Origin: Populus alba
Lineage: Eukaryota; Streptophyta; Magnoliopsida; Malpighiales; Salicaceae
NCBI RefSeq assembly: GCF_005239225.2
Contig: NC_133287.1
Span: forward strand, 5,375,493-5,439,492
Direction: 5' to 3'
Length of the DNA: 64,000 bases
Shown: positions 34,204 through 47,822 of the stretch, piece by piece
Position numbering within the stretch: position 1 is the stretch's first letter
Layout: every line of letters starts with the position of its first letter
Notes under the pieces: model-generated
Databases searched by the model: none
Told to the model about the DNA's origin: nothing
What the model saw: only the letters and a program-made list of their open reading frames with translations
Translations under genes and position numbers: made by a program

Positions 34204-37200
34204 TCAAGTCTCACTCCATGTATCATCATCTTCCCCATCATCACTCGCAACAGCCTGACATGTTTTCCCAGTGTTAGTTTGTCTATGTTAACCATAGCAA
34301 GGGAAACATATTTAAACCAGGAGGAGGATGGAAAGAAAGTGAGAAAAACTGAATACCTGGCGGATTGCATTTGCTTTCTCCAAAATAGCACTGACTTTGT
34401 TATTCGCAGTGGGACCTGAGGATAAAGATGGCTTTGCTTTTGCGGTGTGTCTCAGAGTGAATGACTGCAATAGCACATCAAAGAATCAAGGGCAGAACTA
34501 AAGTGTGGACCTCAAAAGATTTTCTCATCACACGGCAACTAGTAAGTCTATAATTAGGTGGAATTCAGTACAGCCTTCACCTTTCCTTCCATCACAACTC
34601 TCAATCTCTTGCTCATCTTAAAAGTTCTCTCCTTTTCTGGTTAACAGTGATGATATTAAAAGATATTTATCAAACTTGGTACTATGCATTTAAGGAGAGC
34701 ATGAAATTTGAAAATGAAGGTGGTTAGAAAGTTACATGCTCCATTGAAACGGATGGATTTGAGATGATCATGGAGAATTGTTACACATGAATCATGAGCT
34801 AGAATACTCTGCTTCTTTTGAATGGTGGCAGTGAGAAAACTTTGTTTGATCACAGCTTTGCATTTGCAGACTTTATTTGCAATTTTTTGAGGATGGTATC
34901 GAGATTTATCAAAGAAATTATGGATCAGCAGTTGGCAATGGGTGTGAAGTAGATATAGTGTTATCATGTCCTAGCTCATAGGTGCCGAGTTTCATCTCCC
35001 AAAACACACATGCACCAAGACTTGTCAAGTTGAGACTCAATACTCGAAAAATGCATGCAGCCATCCATGCTGTTTTATAAAATAGCTTTAATTATCAATA
35101 ACTAGTCTCTTTCTAGTTCTTTTGCCTTCTGATTTCAAATTAGTCTCACATGCAAACTAATCACTTCATAGTACTTCAATTATGGAGAGCAGCTACAGGG
35201 AAGAAAAAAAGGGCTCTCACTCACTTTGTTTCTGATTTGATGCAAGAAATCATCCTCCTTTTCATCTATATCCTTGCCATTTGCATATTGATTAGCTTCT
35301 TTGTGACAATTCAACTTCTGCTGATCCTGTTCCTGCAGACACAGAATCCCAGGACAAAGATTTAGTCAATGATCCTCATTGTGTCAAATGAAATAGATTG
35401 AAGCCAATAAATAATATACCATTTGTATGAATGCATTGTACCTTGCTTTTTGGTTTAAATGCAATGGTATCCTCATTCATTTTGTGATCATCAGCTGGGG
35501 ATGGCTTAGGTTGCTGGGGTACAGTAGATTCCAAAGGTTTTATATCAAATCCATGTTCATGACCTTCGGATAGAGCATGTAGTTTGCCTTCTGATATATC
35601 TGAGTTGGGCTTGGAAACTCGCCATTGAACTGGGGGAAGAGGTGGTGGCAATGGGGTGGAATCTTTGAGATACTCCAACTTTTGTTGATTCCTTTCATGC
35701 AAATTATCCTTTTTTTCTCCATACACTACAGAGTTCATGGCATCAAAACATGGAAGATCCAGTGAGGATGCAGAGAGAGATGGATCTGCACCATTCTCGG
35801 TATATGTACTTTGATTATTGCCAGCTTCTCCAGGCTGCAGAGAGCTTGAAAAAGATTCAACCGGAGATATTCTGCGCAAAGCATCATATAGCTCATGGTC
35901 CTTGCTTTCAGGAGAATCATCAGAATCCCACTGCTCAGAATCTGATTCAGAGTGATGGCTAAGATGATCATCAGACATAAAAGGAGAGGATCTACAGAAT
36001 GTATCATCATCAGAGTCAGAACCCACATTGCATAGAGGAATGGCAGTCTCCGGAATCAATTGAAATGATGGAAACATGTCTCTAATGCTTTCATTACCAT
36101 GGTTCCCATCAGGAAACTTCAGTTTCAGTTTAGAATCCTCAAAGCCATCAATACGGTGGAAAGATATTTTCATATGTTCCAATGGTGGTGAAGACGTGAT
36201 TGAATCGATAGAATATTTATGTCCCAGCTGCTTGTTGTATGCTTTCTCTGGAGTTGCTTGATATGTAACTTCATTGTGCCAGCTCTGCTGCTCTAATGCA
36301 CCACTTCTCGGTAACCTAGCCGGTTCATGTTCACCATCATGGACCAGTGACACCTTTCTACTAAAACCATTGACAAGTAACCTATGACCAAATCCAAGCC
36401 TTCGATATGAGTTTTCATCATTTTCCTGACTGGATTCAATAGGTGGAACTTTGGAGTATGAATCATGCTGCAACTCATTTCCGGGTGTTACTGCACTGGT
36501 AATATTTTGTCCATCCTCATAGCCATGACTAATTCTATTGCCTTGATGAAAATCACCAGGTTTTTTGACTTTGGAATCTTGATCATCATGCCATGATGTG
36601 GAGCCTTCGGAAGTTGGAGCCCTTTCAATGCTTCCTGCATCCTTGATCAATCTGCCAGGTTTTCCTCCATCATTGATTGGCATGGAAGTGTGATTTGTAG
36701 GCAGCCCTGTCTCATCTGTACTTCTGGTCACATAATCTGGACTTTTAGCATTTGATACAGCAAAATCTGGAGGCTTTGAAGGCTCAAGTCCTAACAGGCC
36801 ACCATTTGTCCAGAATGTAGTAGACTGAACACTAGAAAAATCATTTTGAGATTCTCGAGAAATGTTGGAGCTACTTATGATTTTATCACTCAATGGCCCA
36901 TGTGCATTTGAAATTGAAGTTGCAGAGACAGAAGATGAAGGAGGATCGCTAACAGATTCTACTTTTGAATTATCTAGGACATTAGCACTTGTAGAACATT
37001 CGATGCCCGGTGAACTGTCCAGCTTAGAAGAATTTCCAGATACATGAGATTCCTGTTCATAGGCAAAACTCTTCAAGGAAACTGAGCTGGGTAACTCACA
37101 GGGAGATTTTTCATTTGAGGAAATTACAGATAAGGTACGAGATTCATCTTCAGATGGATGATGTTCTGAAATATGTGATGTTACCTCGAGTATTGTCTCC

Positions 37201-39820
37201 TCAACTTCATTGTTAACACTGGAGGAAAATTGCTCGACTTCACATTTTGTTTGGCAATCGATGTCATTTTCAGATTCTGACTCTATGGTGTTCAGTGCAT
37301 CCATGAAATCATCTGGCTCGCTTTCAACCTCACCAAGCTGGCTCCTGCTAGAGCTTGATTTTGGCGTATTTGCACCATCAAGTACAATATTCAGAGGATT
37401 AGGATTTTTAAGATTGACAGTTGATCTGTCGTGTGTATCTAGGTCAGGCTCTGCTGCGAGCACCTCTGAAATTTCATCTTCATCGTAATGTTGACCACTA
37501 GGCTCCACTATTTCTTCCTTTTCATCCCAAGTAACACAAGATGAAATAGGGGCAGCAATCTGCTCTGGTGATGAAGTATGATGAAAATTGTTATCTGCAA
37601 TCCCAGGTTGTCGATCAGGAAAAACTGAATCAGGGACATCATTCTGCTGCAAGAACCTTGAAGAGAATTCCTTAGGTTCCTCTTCTTCAGCTTGCACAGA
37701 GGAATTTAGATGGAAAACGCATTCAATATACCCTGACCCGGTTCTTGAATCAAAAGAATTTGAATGATCACCCGCATCAGATTTTAATGTCGTGTCATTT
37801 GTAGAGGCTGTATGAGAAGGAGAGGTCCGCCCATTACCATTTGGAGTGGTAAACTGCATTCTACAGAGCAAATACCATGTACAAATTAATTTCATCCAAT
37901 TAAACATGACAGTACTAGCTTCCTTCATAAAGATACAATACCTGCCACTATGATTTGATATTGATGCATAATGAGCCAAGTCTCCATTCCTTTGTGACGA
38001 ATGTTTTTTCTGTTTATTTTGACATTTATAATCAGTGAAAATTTGAAAGAGAAACAAAAAAGAAGAAAAAGAAAAGGAAGCAAAACTCAGAGCAACTATT
38101 TTATTAAGCATATGCTGAGCGAGGATAATGAAATAAATTAATATCTCAGTGAAAACTTGCGAAGTCAATATAATGAGCAAGAACGCTTGTCATCCACAAA
38201 AAAAAAAAGTTTGGAGGAACATGCAACAATAAGTTGTTGAAAAAATAGTTTCCCCGTTAATTGTGATTATGGAGAAAATTAGTTCATTAAATAAATACAA
38301 GACAACTATCACAAGATCAGACCTAATCAATAGAAAGACACTTTTCACAATGGCTGAAATTTGTTATAGAAAAAAATATCACCTTGCTTTTCTGAGCTCT
38401 CTTATCTTTTGGGAGTTTCTCAGCATCCGGTCCCGTGACATTACCAGATACTCTCCTAAAGTAGGCCGGATCTGAATATCTCTTTAAACAGGACCCTGGC
38501 CCACCAGTATCAAATCTGAATGGCAAACCAAAACAAGTTAGTATGATCAAATTGAACTTCATTATTCAAAAACACCAATCAATTCACTCAGGAAGCTAAG
38601 GAGATGGGGATGACCATACTTGTCAAGCAAATGCAATCGTGGAGGATCGCGACATTCTTCATAAGAGTCCATAATGAATCGCGGCAGGTCATTGTAGATG
38701 AAATGATTTTGTTCGTTTTGAATACAAGGATGCCACTCGGAACCTGCAAGATAGCTGCTTTTCATCAGCATTTGAATAACTACAGATTCATGCAAAAAAT
38801 AACAGCAATAGAGAGTTGATGGTGGCATATGGGGCAGAGTAAGCTTCTAATAACAACTTGAGACACAATAGGTGGACAGAGGATAATGGAAGTTGCCTAA
38901 CCTCTACAAGTTCTTTATATGCTCAAATATCTCAAAACTAGTAATAATAGTTACACACATGAATTGAATACTAAGCATATATGTACCAAGGAAGTGCACT
39001 AGACAATTGATGATCCAAAGCGTCGAGGTTGTAACAGCTATGCTGAGGTAGCCATGAATAGCATAAAAGATATGATAACCAAACAGGCTTAAGCCAAGAG
39101 AGCCAGAGCATACAAGGTGGATTTAAATCAAATCAGAAATTCTCAGGAGAGGCTAAATTAAAAGAGAGAATGGCTTTCATATCAGGTAACGAGCCATACC
39201 AGGTGTGTAAGCAAAATGTATGTGGCTTGTTTGGGCAAGCACCACCTTTTCAAGAGGAGGTAGCGCAGCTTCAATGTTTTGCACGCGAACCATCAATTTA
39301 TGACTTCTAGAAGCTGTACTCGCCACTCCCTCTTGTAAGCCATGGAAAACCTCTGCTGCAAATCTACAAAGCAGCTCAGATATGCTATTTAGTTAGATTA
39401 GCCACTTGAGATTTTGTAGTCAAAATCAAAGTAAAGGCGCATGTTCCGTATTGTTAACAAACAAAATATCTCCAGTAATTAAGAAATTTGAAAAATCTTT
39501 AAAAATAGAAAACCTCCTAAGGAGAGGCGAATCATACATAAAGTTAAGAAATCGCTCTAATTTCTCCTATTTGAGTTGAATTAATAGCACAGTCACCTCT
39601 TTAATTAAAAATGAAAGAAACAGAAACTGAAGAGAAGAAATAAGAAGAGAAGAAGAACAGACTCGGCAAGATCGCCTAATTGACGCAAGATCCCAACCAA
39701 GCCAGCAACAGCAACACCATCGAGCACAGCTTTTGAATCTCCTTCACTGTTTGCTTCTCTATAAAGTTCACCCTGTCCTAACCCGTACTCATTTCTCACT
39801 TCAAACCGAACCAGAGGCAT
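34204..39820 (-). CDS. SCAR: SCAR/WAVE family protein (SCAR1/SCAR3-like), nine coding exons
   Basis: CDS is complement(join(34204..34254, 34357..34464, 35225..35332, 35442..37860, 37942..38009, 38383..38515, 38620..38743, 39200..39363, 39663..39820)), 1110 aa, all phases consistent. Residues 1 to about 190 are the SCAR homology domain: [81 protein letters not shown] long Ser/acidic region follows in one 2.4 kb exon, ending in a proline-rich [12 protein letters not shown] (about 952-963). The C-terminus is a VCA module: WH2 ([17 protein letters not shown], about 1049-1065), connector ([15 protein letters not shown]) and acidic tail ([13 protein letters not shown]). In plants SCAR proteins join BRK1, ABI, NAP and PIR in the WAVE complex, which activates ARP2/3 for actin branching during cell-shape growth. 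The first donor is a weak GA|GTCTGT. Confidence 0.95.
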
Positions 39821-42800
39821 TCTTTTTGGTTTTTGGTTCTCTCTTCTCTCTTTATCTCTCTCAAATAAGAGATTCTTCTCTATCTAGGACTGAAACAGCA
39901 GCATTAGCATCAGTAATGCATTCAAAATTCAATGAACGAATGAATGAAATAATAACTGAAGAAATACGAGAGTAGGTGAAGGAGATTGGAGCAGCTTAAC
40001 TGCCAGAGATGAACAGACGACACCCCCTGCCTTTTCTCTCTTTTTTTTTTCCTTTTTGTATTTCTTTAATTTTTATTTTTTACCATTTTGTTTTTAAGAG
40101 ATTAAAAAAAAAAAAAAAAGGAGTGAAGCCAATACATTTATGATTTATTTACATTGCCAACTCTGGAAGCCATTCTCTCTCTTTCCTTTCTTACCCAAAA
40201 CCAAACCAAAAACACAAAACGGAATTATTATTTTTCATTTATTATTATTCGTACAGTGAGACTGTGAATGCAAAAGACGTAATTAGCCTTGCTGTTGTGT
40301 TTATTCACTTGGATGTACTTGGTAACTGTGAGTGAGAGAGCGGAATATTTTTTGTGATTCCGAAGTTGCCAAGAAAATAAAGAGTGGGGACGTTAGACAG
40401 CGTGATTTCCATGAATTCTTTGGATTTTTCTTTTTGTTTTTGGTTAAATTGTCTCTATAATGGGTTAAAACTGTAATTTACATCGTTAGAATTGGTGTAT
40501 ATATTACATAATTTTCAGTTTTTCCATCATTTTCAGATTCCATTTAAAACAAATTTTGAGAAAGAGAAATTTACCAACGTGGAGTGTAGAGAGGGGCAAA
40601 TGGAATTTTTTAAGAGAAAGCGATCTTTCTTAATGTGCTTTCATTTGGTAATCAATACACCGTAAGAAGGGGAAAGGTAACCATTACTAATCCTCAACCC
40701 TATAATTAAAATTATTGGTATCTGTTATTGTAATGCATTTTTTTAATTATTTTTTTATTTGAGAATTTATTAAAATATTTTTTTTATTTTTTTAATATTT
40801 AAAAGTACATAAATTTTTAAAAAATATCTAAAAGCAAAAATGACTGCACTCTCAACTCTTAATTTTTAATTGCTTTTAAATTATTTAATTAATTTTATAG
40901 TTATACTTGTTGGGTGAGGATGGTCAATACATTTAGTCTTACTTCCAACTTCTTATGCTATTTTTGTAAATCAATTCAAATTGTATTATCATGTGTTTTG
41001 GAATTATAGTAAAAATTATTTTTTAAAACTAATTCAAAAATAAAAATAATAATTTAAAACTAGAAAAAATAAATGCATGGTAGAACCACAGTACAATACA
41101 ATACAAGTTGTTGATGTGTTCTATGCATTTTTAGAGAAGGGTATTATATCTGGTAATTAGTAGGATCATTTAATAAGATGATTTAACTTGTTAGACTTTT
41201 CCTTGCATGACCCTGCTCTTATCTAAAATAAACATTTCAACACAATTTAAATATTGGATACGATTGAGGATTTTTGCTATTGGTTTGATTTTGAAGACTT
41301 TGCGTTGAACTTTCTAGAAGCTTCTATTATGTACCCATTTTGTATGATTTTCTTATTCAACTATTTAATTTATATTTCCTTGTTCAATTTGGACTTCGTA
41401 AATTATACTAAACAAGAATTTCCTAATAAGGAGCTAAATCTTAACATTGGTTTTAATTCTTTTCCGTGATGGATAAGTAGCTTTTAATGCTATAATTAAA
41501 ATAGCACGTTCATTGTATTATCTTGCCCGCTCCTTGGCAAACAAATTCAATAAAAATTCACTCATTATTAGCAAAAAAATGCGATAATCAGGTCATCCAT
41601 GTCTCCAGAAAAGCAAATTTAATAGCAGATTGACTAGCCAACTACAGCTTAATTAGAAGTTTTTTTGGATTGATTTTTCATTTCTTTTAATGATCCTCCT
41701 ACAGGTCGTTACTTTATTTTGTATTATAATCTAATTGGATCAATTCTATCACGTTTAATTTAATTGGGTGTTTTTAGCCCCGATTTTAACCAAAAAAATT
41801 ATAAAAAAAATTCATTACAAGTTTTATCAAACTATACACTTTGTTTTTTTTTTCAAATTTTGTACTTTATTTTTTATAGATATATGAATTATCAATAGCT
41901 TTTAGCTCTATTTATCTTTTTAAAAATAATTTTAATAATTGTTGTTCTTTACAAGTTTGTATCATCATCTTGTTTATTATTTTTCATGATAGTTATATAT
42001 TCCATAACTTTAATTATTCGATGGAGGGGGGGAACCTTCCATTTTGTAGCTCAAAGCCTATAATCAAGTGGAATGCATGAAGTCTACAAGCAATTTATAA
42101 TCTGACGTTCTCCCTTATCGGAGAATAATTATGAAATACGAAGTGATAGAAGATATTAATTACAAGGCATAAGAGTTCGTTATACTCGGAGAAGGAGGCG
42201 TGTACAAAAAGGAAAAAGATACGAGAATATGTGAAGATATGGCAATATCTTCGATACTTTTTTATTTTTTTCTTTTATTTTTTTATTTTTTACCATTTCC
42301 GTGTGAGATATTTTAAATTCCAATTACTTCTTTCTTTCTAAGAGCTTTTTTTTTTTTTTTTTTTTTTTTGTTGAGTTCCGCACTGTATTTTATTATACTG
42401 TACTTAAATAGTGCTAAGTTAAATTTTATTGTTGTGTGCTTTCGAGATATAAAATAATCAATAAAGACTCTAATATTCAAAAAATATTTTTTTACATGGC
42501 ATGTGTCCATATTTGTTTTCACGAGAGCCATTATTAAGTGCAAATAACTAAAATAATTGTTAAATAAGAACGAAACATGAGTAAAAAGGGGATTTTTTTT
42601 TTTTTTTTTTTTTTTGCAGAAAACCATTTTTCTCCTTCCTCTTCTTTCTCCTGTGAAGCCCAGAACAGCAAAACTTGATCTTTAAAGTTGTCCTATTTCT
42701 CTTGCTTTGACTGCAAATATTCCACATTAACAATACTTTATTAGCAGAGACAATCAAATAACACGCACCGTACCATACTAGCGAAGATCTGAATAATGAA

Positions 42801-42888
42801 CATTATTTGCAAGGATTCACGTCCAATAAAAGCAATACGCTGAGCGATTTCTGTCGGTCCACAGAGTTGACTCATGATATGCTAAGGT
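39821..42888. other. SCAR 5' flank and intergenic region
   Basis: The first ~200 bases hold the SCAR leader and a pyrimidine-rich stretch. A degraded AT-rich MITE-like segment lies at about 40735-40850. Poly-T runs sit at about 42341-42369 and 42592-42615. The 71-codon frame at 41254-41469 is rich in Phe and Leu and matches nothing I know. Confidence 0.45.
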
Positions 42889-43469
42889 TTGGTGAAGATT
42901 AGAATCTTAGTTAGCTTCCACTCCACCCAAAAACAAATATATAATGTAAGAATGCAATTATCAACTAGGCATTTATACTATTATTTGCACCTTTATTATT
43001 TAAAGAAACTCCATGGACTTGGACTTGTATCCGCGATAAGTACTTGTGTGGATCCAAGTAATTGTTTGCTCCGAGGATCTCCAGCTAAGGTTTTGATTTT
43101 TGTTCTTTTCCTTGTATTGTACAGCTTTGGGGATGGAAATATAGCGAATCAGGCCAACTCTAAATCTAAAGTATAGATGGAAGCTCGGAGCATGATTGTA
43201 AGTGAGATACCTAGTTCTTACCTTGTCAGATACGAGACATGCCACCTGCCTGGTTCCTACTCTCCTCATGCATGCATCGACGATTGAGATTAATTTTGCC
43301 GAGTTGAATGAAAGTTTGATATATTGGATTTAATTAAGAAAAATATCTCTAATCAGATTAAAAATAAAATTATTATAATTTTTTTTTAAAATATAAAAAC
43401 TTGAAAAAATTAATTATAATATAATTTTTTTTTTTGTTTTAAAAGTTTGATGTATAGGATATACCGAAG
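42889..43469. other. Intergenic region, no recognised gene
   Basis: A 95-codon plus frame (42889-43176) contains a hydrophobic run (KVLIFVLFLVLYSF), but no relative comes to mind and the surrounding base composition is ordinary. I would not annotate it as a gene. Confidence 0.35.
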
Positions 43470-44367
43470 CATAGTTTTAAAACCCGACTCGGTCATCGAC
43501 CTGGTCAAGTGATCGGATAACGGGTTAAATGGGTTAACTCAGGTCAACCAAAAAAAAAAACTCCACATAACATGTATTGAATTTTTTTGGGGTTTTCCTT
43601 TATATGAAAATGACTAAAAATAGCTAGTAATATACTAAACTATGCGAGCTAAAAACCGTGGACAAAAACTAATCTATAAAGATCAAGATTCAAGTTTTAA
43701 CCACGCAATTAATTGCTTTTGATCAAATGAGTAAAACCCAGATTGTGTTTTCAATTTAACAATCCTTATGTCCATGAAATACAACACATATCTTTGACTA
43801 GATATGAGTTAGTTCACAGTCCTGCACTTACACACACTCTTTTATGCTTCAAAATTAACAAGTATAATAGTGATATGAGAACTTGATATCCACGCTATCT
43901 CTCTATTTTTCTATTTCTCTATTTCACTCTTTACTAATCTCAACAAAGGGAAAGACATCAGATTCATCAACTCATGTCTTTGCAGAAGCACCTTTTCACT
44001 TCTAAACCGATGGAAGGTAGAGGGAAGTCGTCGCCTTCCCCCTGCGGTGTATACGTGCCCAGAGACCAAAAGCGAAATCCATTCGTACCTCTCTTCAATC
44101 AATGGCTATCTGGGCAAGTGAGAAAAGTGGACAAACTCAAAAGCGAAAGATCGAAGCCTTACAACCAAAACAACGTTGTTTAATGACTGGCAATATTTAA
44201 AAAAAATTGACTAGGTCTCACCCGGGTTTGACCGGGTGGACCGGATCGACCGGGTTTCGCCGGGCCAATTCTCAAGCGGGGTTTTGCCTCCACCTGGATC
44301 GGTCCTAGGCCCGGGTTAGCCAAATTTTGAGTCAACCCGCCAGGCCGGTCTGCGTTTTAAAACACTG
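43470..44367. mobile_element. Non-autonomous hAT element with 8-bp target-site duplication
   Basis: Left end CATAGTTTTAAAACCCGACT; right end, read inward, CAGTGTTTTAAAACGCAGAC. These ends form imperfect terminal inverted repeats of the hAT type (CA..G start). Flanking 8-mers TACCGAAG (43462-43469) and TACCCAAG (44368-44375) differ at one base, giving a clear 8-bp target-site duplication. Both subterminal regions are GC-rich, with GGGTT, ACCGGGT and CGGGCC motifs. The 898 bp interior has no transposase; short frames near 43911-44183 show no known domain. Confidence 0.78.
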
Positions 44368-44375
44368 TACCCAAG

Positions 44376-44863
44376 TAGCTGCTCTCGTTTCCAAAGTTAT
44401 GGACCCAACCAAAAATCAGTAACTAATAAAATTGAGGTTAGTTAAATAATACATAGCGGACCAAGCACGTTATTGGACCAGAAAACATGCATGCTGCCAT
44501 GATAGCTTGTGTCTTTAGACATCTATTTTCCTTTAATTTAGCCTGTCTAGGCACTTCCACAGTAAAATATTACGTGTGGCAAACCAGCCACATGACGAGA
44601 TCCAATGCTACCATCGAGCTTCAATTCACAAAGAACTTCAAATCTTCAAATGTAAAAAAAGTTAGCAACAATTGAATCAGAGGAGACTATTTTATTAGTT
44701 GACGCTTGCAATTTGTTTGATTAGATTAGAGTCTTTACATCAAAGGGTATCTCATCCAGCGTTCTAGATCTGTTTTTCATTTTTTAAACACCTTTGCTTA
44801 GTTCAAGGATATTAGATTAATTTAGTAATGGATCCACTGTAAACTTATGCAATATGATATTAA
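44376..44863. other. Intergenic spacer between the hAT and Tourist-like elements
   Basis: No gene seen. Confidence 0.4.
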
Positions 44864-45933
44864 GGCTCCGTTTGTTTGCAGGAAAGTGAATTCCTTTTGG
44901 AAAGTGAATTCCAGGGAAAGTGAATTCCTGGAAAGTGAATTCCGGGAAAGTATTTTCCGATGTTTGGTAGTGTTATGGAAAATGAACTGGAAAACACTTT
45001 CCAGTGTTTGGTTATGTCATGGAAAATGAGCTGGAAATAACTTATTAATATTTTATTTTTCTCAAGTTTATTAAAATAATGAGGAACAAATCTTACAAAT
45101 TAAAAAGTTGAATGATAATGAAATTGAAAAAAATTATAATTTAATAAATTTATCTCAAAAAAAACATAATAATCAAAATAATAGGGATCAAATGTAAAAA
45201 ATTTTAAAAAAATGAAAAATGAAGAAATTAAAAATAATAATAATCAACATTTCATGAATTATTTCAAATAAAATAAGTAACAGTCAAAAGAATGAGGATC
45301 AAATTTGATAAATAAAAAATTTCAATAAAAAAATGATAAGAAAAAAGCAAATAGCAATTATAAAAATAAGGACCAAAGTTAATATAAAAATAAAATTTTA
45401 AGAGATGAAATTGAAAAATAAATATTCAAAACAAAATATATATAGTAATCAAAAGTTTGAGGATCAAATTTGATATAATCAGCAAATAATGACATTTCTA
45501 AATTTTTCACAACTTCCGGAAAGTGTTTTCCCCTCAAAATTTTCAGGAAAACACTTTCCTGAAAACCAAGCCAAATTTTCCTTTTACTGGAAAGTGTTTT
45601 CCATTGACCAACTTTCCTATTGGCAAACAAACACAAGAAAGTTTGGAAAGTGCTTTCCCGGAAACCACTTTCCGGAAAACAAACACAGCTAAAAGGAAAA
45701 CACTTTCCTGAAAACCAAGTCAATTTTTTTTTTGACTAAAATTGACCGGAAAGTGTTTTCCGTTGACCGGAAAGTGTTTTCCGTTGACCGGAAAGTGTTT
45801 TCCGTTGACTAGAAAGTCTTTTCCGCTGACCGGAAATTGTTTTCCGTTGACCAACTTTCCTAATGACAAACAAACACAGGAAAGTTTGGAAAATGGTTTC
45901 CCGGAAACTACTTTCCGGGAAACAAACAAGGCC
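44864..45933. mobile_element. Tourist/PIF-Harbinger-like non-autonomous element with TAA target duplication
   Basis: Ends GGCTCCGTTTGTTTGCAGGA (left) and, read inward from the right, GGCCTTGTTTGTTTCCCGGA are inverted repeats. The element is flanked by TAA on both sides (44861-44863 and 45934-45936), the 3-bp target duplication of PIF/Harbinger and Tourist elements. Both subterminal regions are made of GGAAAGTG/TTTTCC palindromic phrases. The interior is AT-rich, with no transposase. It is 1070 bp, large for a MITE. Confidence 0.75.
45744..45850. repeat. 21-bp minisatellite inside the Tourist-like element
   Basis: Five near-identical head-to-tail copies of a GACCGGAAAGTGTTTTCCGT(T) unit. The first three are identical; later ones carry single changes. 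Each unit is itself a short palindrome (GGAAA..TTTCC). Confidence 0.88.
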
Positions 45934-45936
45934 TAA

Positions 45937-46735
45937 GTATATACAGTTGTCTCTAAAACTGACCATTGGAAGACATGATATAGAGGATGATAGGAAATAT
46001 GGTAATATTTATTTTTTAAAGTATTTTTTATTTGAAAATATATTAAAATAATTTTTTTATTTTTAACATCAATATATTAAAATGATGTAAAAAAAATTTA
46101 AATTTTTTTTTTTAAAAAATCATTTTTTAAAACACAAATTCAAACGGGGTCATAGTATGTAATTAATACACGTTGATGCAAAGATTTTTACTTTTTTAGG
46201 ATATATATTGAAAAGAAGGATAGCAGAGTTTCTTGAGCTCTAAAATAAGAAAGATAGCAGTGTTTTTAAGCTCTAAAAATTATAGGTGAAATATTGAGAA
46301 AATATTGAATGCCAACAACGTTTATTTATTATGAAAAATAACATACAAGTTATTTTAATAATAGTTATACCAACCTAATTAAATCAATTAAAACTCTCAA
46401 ATCTATGAAAGAAAAATGAAAATAACTAGGATAGTAAAGAAAATTCTAAAGCAACAACTTCCAAATGTAAGGTGGATATAATCCTGAACTTAGCTAGTGC
46501 TAGCTAACCAATTATATATTAAAAACAAATTTAAAAAAATGTAAAATGCACTGATAAACTTTAATTTAATCCAACAATCAAATAAAAATTTACATCTTTT
46601 TTTCTTTTAAAAACTGATGACCCGTTCAAACTTTTTAAACCCCAGAAGTTCAATCTTGAGCATAAATAATTTGTTAAAATCCACTTGATCATAAAATCAA
46701 AATTAATATTTTAGTAAAAGAAAAAAAAAAGTTCC
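45937..46735. other. AT-rich region with a MITE-family fragment
   Basis: At about 46005-46150 there is a degraded member of the dispersed MITE family (TTTGAAAATATATTAAAATA, then ATTCAAACGGGGTC at the end). No gene. Confidence 0.4.
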
Positions 46736-47796
46736 AAACCTAGACTAGAACATCACATGGAGTCATTAATTTCTGTGTGCAATTATGGCTTCATCTTCTC
46801 TAATCAGGGATTTAATTTGATGAAAAGCACAGCGCATGTCTTCAATGGTCAACAATAATGCCTGCAGTGCTGGTTTAGTGTACTACAAGGCTTAAAATCC
46901 AATTTAAATGCAGGTTCATTATTGTGATGGACCTGGCACGAAAGTTTAGGGCAAAAGCCTGCCAACAAACACTTAAAACAAAGAAGAAAGCTGTCCTCAG
47001 AAAAATAACTAAACCACATAAAGGATCGCAGTCCTTCCAACTGGCCCTAAATACCTAAGGCAGTGTCCCACAAAATCGTACCTTGAGCTTGACAACATTA
47101 TCTTCAGCAAAGTGGGGTAAGCTCACCTCACAAGTAATTAACAAAGATGCCACTGGGATTGGAGAATTCACATTCATAACAGTTAGAGGTCATGCAACTT
47201 TACCATCCACAATAAATATCCACATGGTAAAATGGTATTTCGCGTTCGTGTGTGATTTCTATATAATTGTTGGTGATATGGACCGGGCACCCAATTAATT
47301 TTTTTTTGTTGTCGAAAAAGAAAAAAAAAAACTAATTATCTTCGAAGAAAATGACAATTTAGCCCCTAACATACACATGGCTCTACTGTTATGCGCCATC
47401 TTGTGTGTATAATTTTTTTGCTCCAGTTAGGACACATCGATTTCTGAACTAATTAAAACTATGCTTCAGGGCATACCAAAGTTTATTTTGTCTTGTTATT
47501 TGGAGGAAGTAACAAACATGTGCAAATAACCTTTAAAATTTGAAGGAATTTTAAAATTGTCACTCTCACTAGACACACTCTCACTAGACACACACTCACA
47601 CACACACCCAATCATCACCAAATAATCTAATAGAGATATCAATTAGACCTATTACAAGATTTAAAACTAAGAAGATCACATAAGGATTTAATGAGCTAAA
47701 TCAAGATGTTTAAGTTAAAAAGTTGTAAATCTACTAGAATGAATCTTTGTTTATTTTTTAGGCCATATATAAAGCTATAGGTGGAATCTCGCATCA

Positions 47797-47822
47797 TATA
47801 TCTATCTATCTATCTATCTATT
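47797..47822. repeat. (ATCT)n microsatellite
   Basis: Six consecutive ATCT tetranucleotides. Confidence 0.85.

Noticed and set aside
43911..44183. Overlapping frames inside the hAT element as a captured gene
   Set aside because: Both strands are open by chance in a GC-richer stretch, and no conserved domain is visible.
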